A stretch of DNA of 64,000 bases from Celoporthe dispersa (lineage: Eukaryota > Ascomycota > Sordariomycetes > Diaporthales > Cryphonectriaceae): assembly GCA_016584495.1 (NCBI GenBank), contig WAID01000007.1:3644001-3708000 (forward strand), read 5' to 3'. A model generated the notes under the pieces. It ran no database searches and was not told where the DNA came from. It worked only from the letters and a program-made list of their open reading frames with translations. A program made the position numbers and the translations under genes. Shown here in pieces: positions 33,828 through 46,266 of the stretch. Every line of letters begins with the position of its first letter. The stretch's first letter is position 1.

Positions 33828-36800
33828 CTAGCCCTTGACGATCTTGCAGACCAGGTCTGTGCCGTCGACGGAGTCGCCCTCGCGGACCTGAAGCCCAGAG
33901 ACCTTGCCGTTGTGGGGAGCAGTGATGGACATTTCCTAGTTGCGTTCACCTCTCGTTAGCTCTGGTGGGCTGTAGCTGGTATCGCAGTGTATGTCTCGTC
34001 ACATGTGACGAGCAGGACACCTGTCGGGAAGGTCAACCGGACCGGGGAACAACTCACCATCTTCATAGCGCTTAGCACAGCAAGCGGGTCGCCTTTCTTG
34101 ACATCTGAGCCCTCGTGCACGCGGAGCTCCACCAACACACCCGCCATCGGGGCACCGACCTGGCTGGAGTCGGATGGGTCGGCCTTGGGCCTGGTGACGT
34201 TCTCGACCGAGGCCTTCTTGTCGTCGGTCGTGACCTGGCGCACTTCCCCATTGACCTCCCAGAACACCTCGCGCTGGCCCGTGTGCTCGCTCAGCGGGCC
34301 GACGGCCAGCTGCTTGAGGATCAGAACCTTGCCCTTCTCCAGCTCCACGTGGAACTCCTCGCCGATCTCCGTCTTGGCCAGGAACTTCTGCGTCTGCAGT
34401 ACCGACAGGTCGCCGTACTTCTGCGTGAACTTCTTGTAGTCCTCGAACACCTTCGGGTACATGACGTACGAGGCGACGTCGCACTCGTCGATAGTTCCGT
34501 ACTTGCTGTTCAGCTCCTTGCGGACCTTGGCGAAGTCCACAGGTTCCAGGTACAGGCCGGGGCGCTTGTCCATCTTCCTGCGGCCACGGAGAGCGTCTGT
34601 GCGAAGGGGCTCGGGGAAGCCTCCGTACGGCTGACCCATGAGGCCTTCGAAGAACTCCAGGACGGAGCCGGGGAAGTCAAGCTCCTTGGCCCGGGCCTTG
34701 ACATCCTCAGGGCTGAGCTTGTTCGAGACCATGAACTGAGCAAGGTCACCGACGACCTTGGAAGTCGGCGTGACCTTGACGATGTCGCCGAGGAGGTCGT
34801 TGGCGTGTTCGTAAGCCTTCTTGGTCTCGAGCCACTGCGAGCCCAGACCAAGCTGCTGGGCCTGGAACATCATGTTGGTGAGCTGGCCGCCAGGGATCTC
34901 GTGCTCGTACACCTCAGGGTCGGGTCCGGTAAGATGAGCCTCAAAGGGCGAGTACAGCAGGCGCAGCTGCTGCCAGTAGGTGTCGAGGGCACGGACGTGG
35001 TGGACGTTCAGGCCCGGGTCGAGGTTGGTGCCCTCCAGAGACGCGAGCAGAGCGTTGATGCTGGGCTGAGACGTCATACCGGACATGCTGTCGCTGCAGG
35101 CGTCCACGGCATCCGCACCGGCCTCAGCGCACGCAACCATGGAGGTGACACCAGTGCCAGCCGAGTCGTGGGTGTGGACGTGGATAGGCAGGTCAGGGTA
35201 CTTCTTGCGGATCGAGCCGATCAGCTGCTTGGCAGCATAGGGCTTCAGGACACCCGCCATGTCCTTGATACCGAGGACGTGGATGTTCAGCTTGACAAGC
35301 TTGTCGACCAGGTCCAAGTAGTACGGCAGGTTGTACTTCTTCGCGGGGTTCTGATGACAAGAGTTAGTAAGGAAGGCCCAAGGGAGAGGAGGGATCAATG
35401 CCAACTTACGAGGAAATCACCGCTGTAGCAGACAGTGCCTTCAACCACACCACCAGCCTTGTGGACAGCCTTGATTCCGACCTCGAGCTGATCGATGTCG
35501 TTCAGAGCATCGAAGACACGGAAGATATCAACACCGTTGTCCTTGGCCTGCTTGACAAAGTGCTCAATGGCATTGTCGGGCAGAGATGCATAGGCAACTC
35601 CGTTGGCGCCGCGGAGCAGCATCTGGAAGGGGATGTTGGGGATGAGCTTGCGCATCTTGCGCAGCCTGTCCCAGGGATCCTCGTAGAGGAAGCGCATGGC
35701 CACGTCGAAGGTGGCTCCGCCCCAGCACTCCAGACTGTAGAGGTTGGAGAGGGCATGGCTGGTCTCCTTGGCGATGTTGCACAGGTCCACGGTCCGCACA
35801 CGTGTCGCGAGCAGGGACTGGTGCGCATCTCTCCAGGTGGTGTCCATCAGCAGGCAGCCCTTGTACTGACGGACAGCCTTCGCGAAAGCTTCGGGGCCCT
35901 GCTCCACGATGATGTTGCGCCAGCCCTTGGTGCATGGCGCCGAGACATCCAGCTTCTTCCCGGCATCATCCAGGAGCTCTGGCAGGATGATCTCGCCCTT
36001 GAACTTGGGGTCGCCGATCTGGCCCTTGATGCTGCTCCCGTTGACGAGGAGGTCACTGAGGTATGCCAGCAGCTTCTGGGCACGGTTCTGCGAGCCGATG
36101 AGGTCGAAGAGCTGGGGGGTATCATCGATGAAGGTGGTCCAGCAGTTGCCGTCAATAAAAGTGGGGTGGTTGAGCAGGGAGAGGAGGAAAGGAATGTTGG
36201 TCTTGACGCCACGGATGCGGAACTCGACAAGGGCGCGCAAGACCTTGCGGCGCGCAATCTCGTATGTGGAGCCATGGCAGGTGCACTTGACCAGCATGGA
36301 GTCGTAGTATGGGGTGATGACGGCACCGGCAAAGCCGTTTCCACCGTCGAGACGGACACCGTTGCCACCAGCGGACCGGTAGACCTCGATCCGGCCCGTG
36401 TCTGGCTGGAAGTTCTTGGCAGGATCCTCGGTGGTGATGCGGCACTGGATGGCGAAACCGCGGGTCGATATCCGATCCTGGGTCAGGCCGAGCTGCGCAA
36501 GCGTGGCGCCGGCAGCGATCTGGATCTGGGCGGCCACGATATCGATACCAGTGATCTCCTCGGTAATCGTGTGCTCGACCTGGATACGGGGGTTGATCTC
36601 GATGAAGTAGTACCGGTTCTGCTGGTCGACCAGGAACTCGGCGGTGCCTGCATTGCGATAGTTGACCGACTTGGCCAGCCTGACGGCGTCGTTCAGGATG
36701 GCGTCGCGCACATCGACCGGCAGGTCCTTGGCCGGGGCAATCTCGACGACCTTCTGGTGTCTGCGCTGGACGGAGCAGTCACGCTCGTACAGGTGCACCA

Positions 36801-38300
36801 GGTTCCCGTGGTTGTCTCCGAGCAGCTGGACCTCAATGTGCTTGGGCTTGTCCAGGAATCGCTCGACAAAGACGGTGCCGTTGCCGAAGGCAGACTTGGC
36901 CTCGGAGGTGGCCCGCTCGAACGACTCCTGAAGTGACTCGGCGTCGCGGACCACACGCATGCCACGACCACCGCCTCCGTAGGCGGCCTTGATGATGACG
37001 GGAAAGCCATACTTGTCCGTAAAGGCCTTAACCTCCTCGAAGCTCTCCACAGCACCCTCGGTTCCGGGGACGACAGGGACGTTGGCGGCGATGGCGAGCT
37101 TGCGGGCCGAGACCTTGTCGCCCAGCCCGTCAATCACGTCGGGAGAGGGTCCAATAAACTAAATCATAGGTAGAAAAATATCAGCTCGGCCGTCATTGGC
37201 GCGAAGCAGCCGAGGTTGCATAGACGGCTGCAGCCGAACGCGACGGCGGAACAAAAAGAGAGAGGAAAAAAAGGGGGAAAAAAGAGCAACACTCACGATA
37301 AGACCAGCCTTCTCGACATTCCGGGCGAACTCGGCATTCTCGGACAAGAAACCGTAACCTTCCGAGGCTGTTAGCGTGTCGAGTCTCGCAGCGGACACCA
37401 GAAGTATCTCGCCGTGGAGCCTCATATGTTTGGGCTATACTGACCAGGGTGGATCATCTGCGCGCCATGCTCCTTTGCGATCTTGATAATCTCATCGCCA
37501 GCCAGATAAGCACCGACAGGCTTGTACTGTCCTCGCTTGCCAATGACGTAAGCCTCGTCGGCCTCTGTTTACCAGCACAACCGCCACGGTCAGCATTTGG
37601 TTATAGCTCGTGTTTGATGATGGGAGGAGGATGAGGGTTTCGGTCGTACTTTGCCGGTGCATGCTGAGACGGTCCTCATAACTACGCGAATTAGCATTTT
37701 GCAAATCTATTCGGAATGATGCAGGGGCCTAGCGACATACCTGAAGACAGCAATGGTGTGAAGTGACAGCTCGTGAGCCTGGCTCGCCGGTCGGGTCAGC
37801 ATTGCAAAACAAAGCACCATGCCCACCGCCCAAGGTCGGACACTTACTGTTCTGAAGATCTATACGACCGGAAGGTAACCTTGTCAGCGTGTCGTCCAGA
37901 AAGACCCTATGGGTCGATAGTTGTCCGATATGCGCGCGTAGGACCTACACGGATGGCTGCGTCGAGTATTAGCAACTCCCTTGATAGCAGAAGAGGGTTG
38001 GGCGCATGACTTACGAATTTCTCCACGGTTGGCGACTGGGCAAGAGATACATGGTTAGCCGAGCACTGCCCTGTCCCAGGCAGGAGGAAGGGGAAACGGT
38101 GCAAGAATGAGGGCTGCACTGCTCCTCGAGGTTGTAGGTGCTCACCAGGAGCAGTGCTGTGCTGGTGGGATGGCCTAGGACATACCCAGAATCTTGTTCA
38201 CCTGCATGATGGATGAATTGGCCCGCATGCGGTGAACAGTCCGCTCCTGCTTGGGAGCAGCGCCATCCTCAAAGACTTCCTCGTACTGCATCTCCGCCAT
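33828..38300 (-). CDS. pyc: Pyruvate carboxylase
   Basis: Eleven exons: 38300-38186, 38035-38015, 37956-37949, 37859-37848, 37778-37741, 37681-37650, 37564-37445, 37358-37297, 37158-35410, 35350-34058, 33935-33828; 1185 residues, full family length. The 5' part is cut into very small exons (21, 8 and 12 nt) that together spell VANRGEIPIRIFRT. The order is ATP-grasp biotin carboxylase (VANRGEI to about 460, with GGGGRGMRVV), the carboxyltransferase TIM barrel (LLMDTTWRDAHQSL, then IHVHTHDSAGTG), and the biotin carrier with AMKM (biotinyl Lys near 1149) spanning the last intron. It makes oxaloacetate from pyruvate, bicarbonate and ATP; fungal forms are usually cytosolic, and no targeting peptide is seen. 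The small final exon after AMKM is well supported by EMSITAPHNGKV. Confidence 0.97.
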
Positions 38301-40919
38301 CTTGGGTCACTGTTGCAGGTAGCAGGGCCAATTGGGAAGTAGTAGTCGAGGTATGACTCCCTCCCTTGCAGGGTGTCGTGAGGGTGGAGCTCAGGCGAGC
38401 GAGCTGGTCGGCGATGGAATGCAGCGGGGGAGGGGAGGGATTGACCGCAGAGAGGGAGCAGTGGTGCCTTTTGTTGTGATCAGAAGAAGGCTGTCACCGG
38501 GGTGCAGCAGACCACGACTCTCCAGGGAATGTTGGGTTGGCTGGACAGCAGTAGTAGGTTGAATGTGGGGTGTGAGGATGGGACGTTGGATGGGTTATTT
38601 ACGTGGGGTGATGGAGGTCCTGAGCTGAGAAAAATAGAGGGCGGGCGCGGGACAAGCAGTAAAACGAGGTTAGTGAGGGGTTTTGAGCTTTCACATGGGT
38701 CGGGGCAAGCTACTAAGCTCTCTAGCTTCCTAGCTTCCCTCCAAATCCCACTAACTTGTAGGAGCTTTGCTGTGTCAGTGTGTGTGTCATTTATGGGGAA
38801 CCCCAAGCATTTATTTATGTCTTCTTTTCTTGTCATAATAGTTTCTCCTCAACACATGGTGTCTGCTTGAATTATCCTTATCTCGCTGTCATGCCCCCCC
38901 CCCCATGTCTCAAAGAATGCTGGCCGGCTGCACAGGAGAGAGAGGGAGGGAGAGGGGGCAGCCAGTGCTCATGCAGCCTGTATGTAACAGTTCAAAGTTT
39001 ATTGTGTCACATCTTGAGATGTAGGCCATGGTGTTTGTCCTCAACAACCCATGCACACTCCATTCACACAGGAACCCTCACTCTGACTCGCCCTGCCGCT
39101 CCTCTCTAAGCCTGAGCTTATATCTTGTCCTCCTCTGCCAAGACAGCCTCGTTACAGCTTGTGGTTACAATACCTGCAAGGCTCCAGGATAGACCTCTTG
39201 GCTGTGAGACGGCATCAGGCCGACCTTCTCCATCTGAAGGCTGCTGCAGGTTGACTGCATCTTGGCTGTGATGCATCGGGTAATTTTTTTCTCTTCCTCT
39301 CCAGACTACCCAAGGACTACAATAATACTACGGTAGCATGAGAGATCTGGGTGGGCCAGGGCCTCTGTCCCATGCCTGAAGGGGAAAAGAGCTCTGGGCC
39401 CAACCAGAAGGCCGAGATAGCTGCTGATACGCCACAGGATCGTGGATCTACCATAGTACATCAAGGATCTTCGCCATGCCGTCTGTCTTTTCTCTGCCTC
39501 TCTCCCTCCTCGGTCGACGAGCGGCTATATCGCCCGTCCGGCCTAGACGCTGCAAGTCTGGTGAGACTCGTGTCATAGAGCACACGTACGAGGCTATATA
39601 ACCGAGGATCACTAGGTTTTTGTACGACCCGATCTTCGTTCTCCCCTTGGTAGGTTGTGCTAATAGTACAATCCGAGACCTGTCGGCCTGCATTGGCTGC
39701 TGCTCTTCGGGGCAGATACTATGTACAGGGTCGCCTGGGTACGTACTAAAATGCACGAATCTAGGGCCCTTCTCCAAGTTCAGCCAGCCTTCTTGGCTCG
39801 GCTTTCCTCCTTGGATTCGTCTCGGGGTCCAGATCTTTGCGTCAATTTTTTGGGTCTTCCTCTCTTCGTTGTCTCTTTTTTTCTTCTTCTTCTTTAATTT
39901 TCATTTTTATTTCCCTCACCGTCCCGCCCTATCTGATGCCGAGAGAGGAAGAACCGCCCAAAAAAGAGAGCGGAGGGTCCAACATGACGTTTGTGAAATT
40001 TTTCCGTCCCGAGTCGCATCCCGCCGACCTCGGCAGAGGGTATGACTGCATACAGCGGACGATCGGGTAAGGCTGAATATGGCTGTATCCATTCGGCCGG
40101 GCTCAATTTCCTCGGTTACGATGTCGTTACGATGTTGTTTGGAGATTCTTTCTCCTCATACAATGAACTCAATATTACTATGTATGCAGTGTTTGCGGCT
40201 AGAAGAGGGTTTCCACGGCTGTTGTCGCTTCGTTGAAATGCTCGCCTGCCAAGATGCGTGCATGGAAACGTTGTTCGGAGAGTTGTGTTTCTCTGTTCAC
40301 CCTCGCCCCATCTACGCCATGGGCAAGCCACCCACCGCCAACCAGCCTGCAATGACTCTTGTCACATCGCGCTCCTAGGATCGTGTCCCTGGAATCTTGG
40401 CCTTCGATATCGGATGGGCCAAGAGAAAACGGTCCGCGTTCCCGAGCATGCCGTGTCAAGATCCAACGGTCGTCAAGCGTACGTCTCGTGTTCAATGATT
40501 ACTGGGGCCTCTGGAACACACGCGGTCCGAATGCTACACACGACAGCGGAAGGATGACTCAAGATGTTCGTCGGAGAAAGTTAAGATCATACTTGCTGCT
40601 GACGTGTCGGGGCTCAACCCAGTCAGGTATGTATAGCACAGCACAGAGCAGCGCAACCTTGATGATACATCCCCATTGGTGCCCTGCCACTGCGCACCTA
40701 AGGTCATTGAGAGGGGGGAAACGCCTCTGCGCCCTCTCACACCTTCGAAATCGCGACAGCTACCCTTGGGCCAATCCAGGGACACCACCAACCACGCTAC
40801 CAAAGTCCAAATCCTATCGAGTATACGGTCTCCATCCTCTTTTTTTTCCCCTTTACTTTTCTGGCGTGTTGCCCTTCTCCCAGCTCTTCTCAGATATCAC
40901 CCTCCAACAGGACGACTCC
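38301..40919. other. Intergenic, no supportable gene
   Basis: About 2.6 kb containing the pyruvate carboxylase promoter side. A run of nine Cs lies near 38896 and an AG-rich tract near 38935-38960. No family-like open frame. Confidence 0.55.
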
Positions 40920-41789
40920 TCACTTGCTCACCGCCGCCTCCACCTTCTGCACGCCCTCCTTGACGCCCTCCTTGGCCTTCTCGGCGCCCTCCTTTGCCTT
41001 CTCTAGTACGAGCTCGCCTGAGGCGATCGCATTGTCGCGGCCGCCCATGTAGTGCCAGTTGTACCACCGGTAACCCTGCGTGAGCTGTGAGCCCTCGTTG
41101 ATGAAGTGGCATGCAAAGAGGAGGTAGTTCCGAGGGCTGACGGCCAGGGCGTAGCGCATGAAGGTCGCGGAGTAGATGGTGAGGGCGCCGGTCATAGTGC
41201 CGGAGATGCTGCCAGAGGAAGAAAAAGAAAAGGTGCGGTCAGCAGTGGTAGAGAGAGAAAGAGAGCCCACCTAAAGGCGTGAGGGTAGATCGAAGGGTTG
41301 GGGGGGGGGAAGAAACCTACAGCTCCGGAGACTTTTGTGTGTCCATCACCGCGGCGATGGGGATACCAAAATTCGACACCGGGCCCCAGAAGTCTGCACA
41401 TCGTAGAACGGTCGAGTTAGTCGTCTCTCTATAGAGAGCACGCGTGCATAGTAGTGTGCTGGCCGGCCAGCCCAAGCTGCCGCGTCTCCCACCGCCCGGC
41501 AAGGTAGCGCTCGCGGCGCAAGACAAGGCAGCGCTGCCAGCCTGGTCGCGACCGCGCGGTGTCACGATGTGGGCATGCTACCTCTTGGTCCAAAAGGCCC
41601 CCTTGAGCCACCAAAGAAGAGCCCTCCCAAAGCAAAACAACACAGCACAATGTCCCGTCCCGACACCGAGCAAATGGTCCGGTGACGGCATCCGAAAAGC
41701 AGAGGGTCTCACGTACGTGTGGAGCAGATGTAATCGGTGTACTTGTTGGAGCGAATCTTCGCATTAATCGCTTTCACGAAGGCCGCCAT
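40920..41789 (-). CDS. mpc1: Mitochondrial pyruvate carrier subunit MPC1
   Basis: Three exons: 41789-41717, 41393-41321, 41208-40920; 144 residues. Splicing gives ICSTHFWGPVSNFGIPIAAVMD, then SPELISGTMTGALTIYSATF, then RYALAVSPRNYLLFACHFINE, which closely follows the MPC1 consensus (two or three short membrane helices). The C-terminal tail is a Lys/Glu-rich helix (KEGAEKAKEGVKEG). MPC1 pairs with MPC2/MPC3 in the inner mitochondrial membrane to import pyruvate. It lies 2.6 kb from pyruvate carboxylase on the same strand. Introns are 323 and 112 nt; the first is longer than usual here. Confidence 0.96.
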
Positions 41790-42350
41790 CTTTGCGATTC
41801 GGCTGCGTCGGGCGTTTGATCGGGCCAGATGATCGCAGTCTGCTGGCTGGAGGGGTGGCTTTGACGTCGGGGCTCGACAAAGGCTTTATCGCGAAAATGA
41901 TAATATCGGCGTTGAGGAATTCACGGCCGGCCATTGGGCGGTTCGGGTGATTGCCGGGGAACCTTTGCGTGCAGTACGTAGTACGTACCCGCTGCAGCGG
42001 CACTGAACGCCGGGCTGCTGACCTAGAACCAGTGCTATGGTACAAGGTACACACCATGGTAGCTTGCTTGCCATGGGCACTAAACAGAGCGTCGAGCCAG
42101 AACCCGTTCTTTTCACATGACACAAAAGTTCGTATCAGCGAGAACATACAGGACTAAGTCGCAGTCGTTGTTGAACAATATGTTGTCTGGGAGTCTTCCA
42201 CCCGGTGATGTATTCATGGCCATCTACGTTATGGTACAGTTGTCCGCCAAAACCCCCGATCTCTCAATTTTGTAAAGCATCCGAACGCCCAGAATGTCCC
42301 AACTCAAATTTAGACCGGTGGAAACGCGCGATTTTCGGGTATAATAGCGA
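41790..42350. other. Intergenic, no gene seen
   Basis: About 560 nt between two tandem minus-strand genes; it includes the MPC1 promoter. Confidence 0.6.
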
Positions 42351-43344
42351 TTATCTTCGAGGCGGGGGGTTGAAGCCGGCAGGAGGCTGACCGCCAGGAG
42401 CACCAGGGAAGCCGGGAGGAAACTGGCCACCTGGAGCGCCTGGGAAGCCTGCGGGAGGGAAGGCCCCAGGAGCGCCGGGGAACCCAGGAGGTGCTGCCGA
42501 TATGTTAGTATGAGGCGAGGGTATTGTATCAACGGCGGAGAGATTGTACTTACGACCACCGCGGCCCGGGAATCCAGGAGGAGCACCTGGGAAGCCTGGG
42601 AAGCCGGGAGGCGGCACGCCACCAACACCAGGGGCGGGACCCTATTTGGGTACATCAGCAGCTGTTCCCACATGTTTTGCTACGGGGTGTACTTACAGCA
42701 AGTGCCACAGGGGGGACAGCCCCTCGGCCCGCTGGTCGAGCGACGCCAGGGCCGCCCGTCAGCGTCGACGAGATTCCGCCGGTCGTCGACTTGCCCAGAC
42801 GCGCGCTGGGGTCCGCCGGTGGTGGTGACTCGACCGAGAGGGAGACGATATGCTTTCCTCGCAGAATCACGAGACCAAGTGTGCGCTTCTCCTCCTGGAC
42901 GACGGTTTGCGCCGAGCCTCCAGCGCCAGGAGCAGCAGGCTTGCCCTGCTTCTTGGTCTTTCGGAACTCTTCGGTATCGGCGAGAACAAGGTTCATATGC
43001 TACAGCAGAAATTAACGCATGTTCCATCACGTACTTCGCCAACATGGAGAGATCGCACCTTATCGAAGGCCAGCATCTGTCCCGTCATCTGGCGGCCGTC
43101 CATAAGGGTAATACGCATCCGGTAGTTGATCTATGAGGCGCGTGTCAGCGTACTGGGTGGCGACTGGACCAGAGTTGAGAGTCATCGAAGAAGGAGTCGA
43201 GGCGGGAATCACGATAGGATGCATGCACGTACGTAACCGGCCTGTCAGAGAGCATCTTGTCAGTCTACTGGTGTCAACCTTGGTAGTACTAGTACGCAAT
43301 TGCAGGAGGCAACTCACCATCTTGCCCTGCTTGTTGGTCGCCAT
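42351..43344 (-). CDS. Spliceosomal Sm core protein B/B'
   Basis: Five exons: 43344-43318, 43130-43059, 42999-42697, 42641-42554, 42493-42351; 210 residues. Sm1 motif: INYRMRITLMDGRQMTGQMLAFDKHMNLVL, read across exons 2 and 3 with the conserved F.HMN core. Sm2 motif: LGLVILRGKHIVSLSVE. The C-terminal half is a Pro/Gly-rich tail with repeated PGFPGAP units, the normal SmB feature bound by WW/GYF domains. SmB forms the heptameric ring on U1, U2, U4 and U5 snRNAs in the nucleus. The first exon codes for only nine residues (MATNKQGKM). The gene shares a 440-bp divergent promoter with uL5. Confidence 0.95.
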
Positions 43345-43784
43345 CTTTGCGACAGGATGCTACAAAAGTAGCTTGTCTTGGTTTCAAAAATTGTGGTGAG
43401 GCCAGAAGTGACCTCTTGTGGGTTGTCGCGATCTCGAGAGCTTTCAAGGAAGCTTCCAAGTCCAGCAGACAGCTTGCGGTGGTGTTGACTAGAATGATGG
43501 CCGCTCCAGGATGAATTTGACGCGCGCTGCTTTAGGCCCAGTGCCTGCCGCGGCATAGCTATCAGTCACATAAGGGCACGGACCATCGCAGCCTTCACAG
43601 CCTTGCCCGCTTTGGACTAGCGCTTTACTGTCGCACACTTTTCGATTTTCCACAACTTACCTCCACCTCCGCAGTTTTTTTTTTCCTTCTACGACTTCCT
43701 TCTTTTACTAACCAACCGCCAGCAACAACCATCGACCTTCTCGTCAATCCTTTTCATCAGGACCGCTGACGACAATCATCCAAA
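43345..43784. promoter_or_regulatory. Bidirectional promoter between SmB and ribosomal protein uL5 genes
   Basis: 440 nt separate two divergent, constitutively needed genes. The uL5 side carries a C/T-rich stretch with T-runs (about 43670-43705), common upstream of fungal ribosomal-protein genes. Individual factor sites were not identified. Confidence 0.55.
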
Positions 43785-44472
43785 ATGGTAAATTCACCTC
43801 AATTAACAAGCCGAACCCGGAATCCGAAGCACTAACGGTAGCGACACAGTCTGAGAAGGCCAACAACCCCATGCGGGAGCTCCGCATCCAGAAGCTCGTC
43901 CTGAACATCTCGGTCGGCGAGTCTGGTGACAGACTGACCCGTGCCGCCAAGGTGCTCGAGCAGCTGTCTGGTCAGACTCCTGTCTACAGTACGTTCTAAA
44001 CCTTCCCGTCCAACCGGCATACCGCAGTGCGCCGAGACCATTTCTCCAAAAACACGATCAACCCTCCTAACATGTGTCACCCCCTCTTTCTACAGGCAAG
44101 GCCCGCTACACCGTCCGTACCTTCGGTATCCGCCGTAACGAGAAGATTGCTGTCCACGTTACCGTCCGTGGCCCCAAGGCTGAGGAGATCCTCGAGCGTG
44201 GCCTGAAGGTCAAGGAGTACGAGCTGCGCAAGCGCAACTTCAGCGAGACCGGCAACTTCGGCTTCGGTATTTCTGAGCACATCGATCTCGGCATCAAGTA
44301 CGACCCCGGTATCGGTATCTACGGCATGGACTTCTACTGCTGCATGACCCGCCCCGGTGAGCGTGTTGTTCGCCGCCGCCGCGCCAAGGGCCGCATCGGT
44401 GCGTCTCACCGCATCACCCGTGACGACACCGTCCGCTGGTTCAAGCAGCGTTTCGATGCCGTTGTCCGATAA
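43785..44472 (+). CDS. rpl11: 60S ribosomal protein L11 (uL5)
   Basis: Three coding exons: 43785-43787 (only the ATG), 43850-43988 and 44096-44472; 172 residues. After the isolated ATG the sequence reads SEKANNPMRELRIQKLVLN, then GESGDRLTRAAKVLEQLSGQ, SKARYTVRTFGIRRNEK and, near the C-terminus, FYCCMTRPGERV and RITRDDTVRWFKQRF. The match to eukaryotic L11 is unbroken. uL5 binds 5S rRNA with uL18 and sits in the central protuberance of the large subunit. Both introns use GT-AG (donors GTAAAT and GTACGT). Confidence 0.98.
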
Positions 44473-46266
44473 ATTGGACAGCCCCCACCACGGAGGGATC
44501 GACGTCCCAAATACCAACACGATATCACAAAAAAGGAGTTTCTGAGTGCTTTTTGACATTGGGACATGGCGTGGCATTTGATCTGGAGGTTTCTGATGGA
44601 AAGGGTTTTCACGGAAGTATGGTTCAGATTTGAATCCTTGACGATCCTCACCCGTCAATCTAGCTCGCTCTGAAATGTCATCAGTCGAGCTACGGCCTCA
44701 GAGTCCGACCGGCTACCATACCGGCTCTCGTCTTTTGTGATATGCAATGACAATCCATCCGCTTGGTTGTGACCGGCAGAACAAATCTCTGTTCAACGTG
44801 ACACGAAACGTTGGCCACGTGCAGCACACCTCATCGCACCGGGCAAGGCATTGGCTGCTGCTCTCGGAGAGAGACAACACGTGCTATGAGGAAGACGACA
44901 GACTGCCTTTCCTTGAAATGTCCCAATATTTTCTTGCACGAAGAAGTATAACCCGAGAGTAGTTACACACTGTACTAGAACACACCTGAGCATCGGCATC
45001 TCGTCTCGTGTAGGTCTGCGACTTCACTCGCTCCAAGGAGACCACACCGTGTTACCGGTGAAAGGCCGCATGCGTTCGCAACGAGTAACATCCGCAGCAG
45101 CCATCTGAATGCTACTCGTGATCCTCGCCCATCCTCTCGGGGGATGGGGAACCCGCCAGATCCGCTGGTCGTGTTTGATCGCGCGGCCAGGTATCAAATC
45201 TACGGTATAGGCAATGGGTCTGGAGGTCCCCCGCCTTAGCCCTCATGTCTGGGTCCCGTCCATCCCGCCCAGTCGCTGGCTTCAGGACGAGTCGACTCTC
45301 CGCGTCACCTCGTTGCAGCACCCCAAGAGCCTCTTGTCCATATCACGAGCCAGGGTCCTCGTCTTGACGCACCAGGTTCGACTCGCGCGGCTCACTTCCT
45401 CGCCCACTTCGCCTGTAACCGTGGCTGTTCTAGAGTATGTCACAAAAACGACAGGAAGTGCTCCGGCCCACAGGACAACACTCGAGTCGTCATCTCGGGG
45501 CTGCTTCTCGGTACTGCATGGCCGTCCACATCTGCAGTGAAGGGGTGGGGACAGGCCCCATGTGCATGGCCAGCTGGCCAGCGCGCTTTTCAAGTCCGGG
45601 AGGGCTGGGCAGCGTGGCATGATTATGGTAACGTAAAAGAAACCAGACGAGGGGGCGACGGGTTGACCGCTGGGCGGCCTTGACTGTGTGCTCGAGCTGG
45701 CCTGTCACTGGTCTACAGATCGTCAAGGCTCTATGTGTCATGCTTCTGTGCGAAGATGATGCCTCAAGACCCGGCGCATAGTTCATCGCTCATGAGCAGT
45801 ACAAGTGTTGAGAATCGAGACATGTGCAAAGGCATAATTTGGATCCCTTCAGCTCTGAGGACTGTTTACCTAGCTAATAAACCACACCCTGCCACCGTTG
45901 CCACAAAGGAGAGAAAACCTGCGCATAGCGTGGAGATATGATGTTGGTATCTTGAACAAAAGAAATATTGTTGCAGTCGTGTGCATTGTCGTAATTCATC
46001 AAAGACTTTTTCTTCTGATCCGTTGCCCGTCTTCAAGCTGATACCATAAAGCCCTTTAAGCCCGCCTTTTCCCCATTTACTCCCTTGATTCATTGTCTTG
46101 TCCTGGACTGAACGAAGCATTCCTTCTCATTATCATCAAATCATCTTTCCTCCATGGACAGTCGGCGGCCTGTTGATCAAAGTGCCGCTCCTGCTGACCA
46201 GTTTTCCCAGCGCCTGCAAAGTGCAGGTGGACATGGTTTCATCCATCCTTCAGCGTGCCAGCATTC
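44473..46266. other. Intergenic, no supportable gene
   Basis: About 1.8 kb. Open frames near 45214-45620 overlap on both strands and lack conserved motifs. Nothing else recognised. Confidence 0.55.

Noticed and set aside
34115..36936. Two very long + strand open frames (437 and 512 codons) opposite pyruvate carboxylase
   Set aside because: They are antisense shadows of a GC-rich conserved gene; their sequence has no family resemblance and no start or splice context.
45214..45620. Overlapping open frames on both strands near 45.4 kb
   Set aside because: Mutually antisense, no motif, and no promoter or splice structure supporting either.
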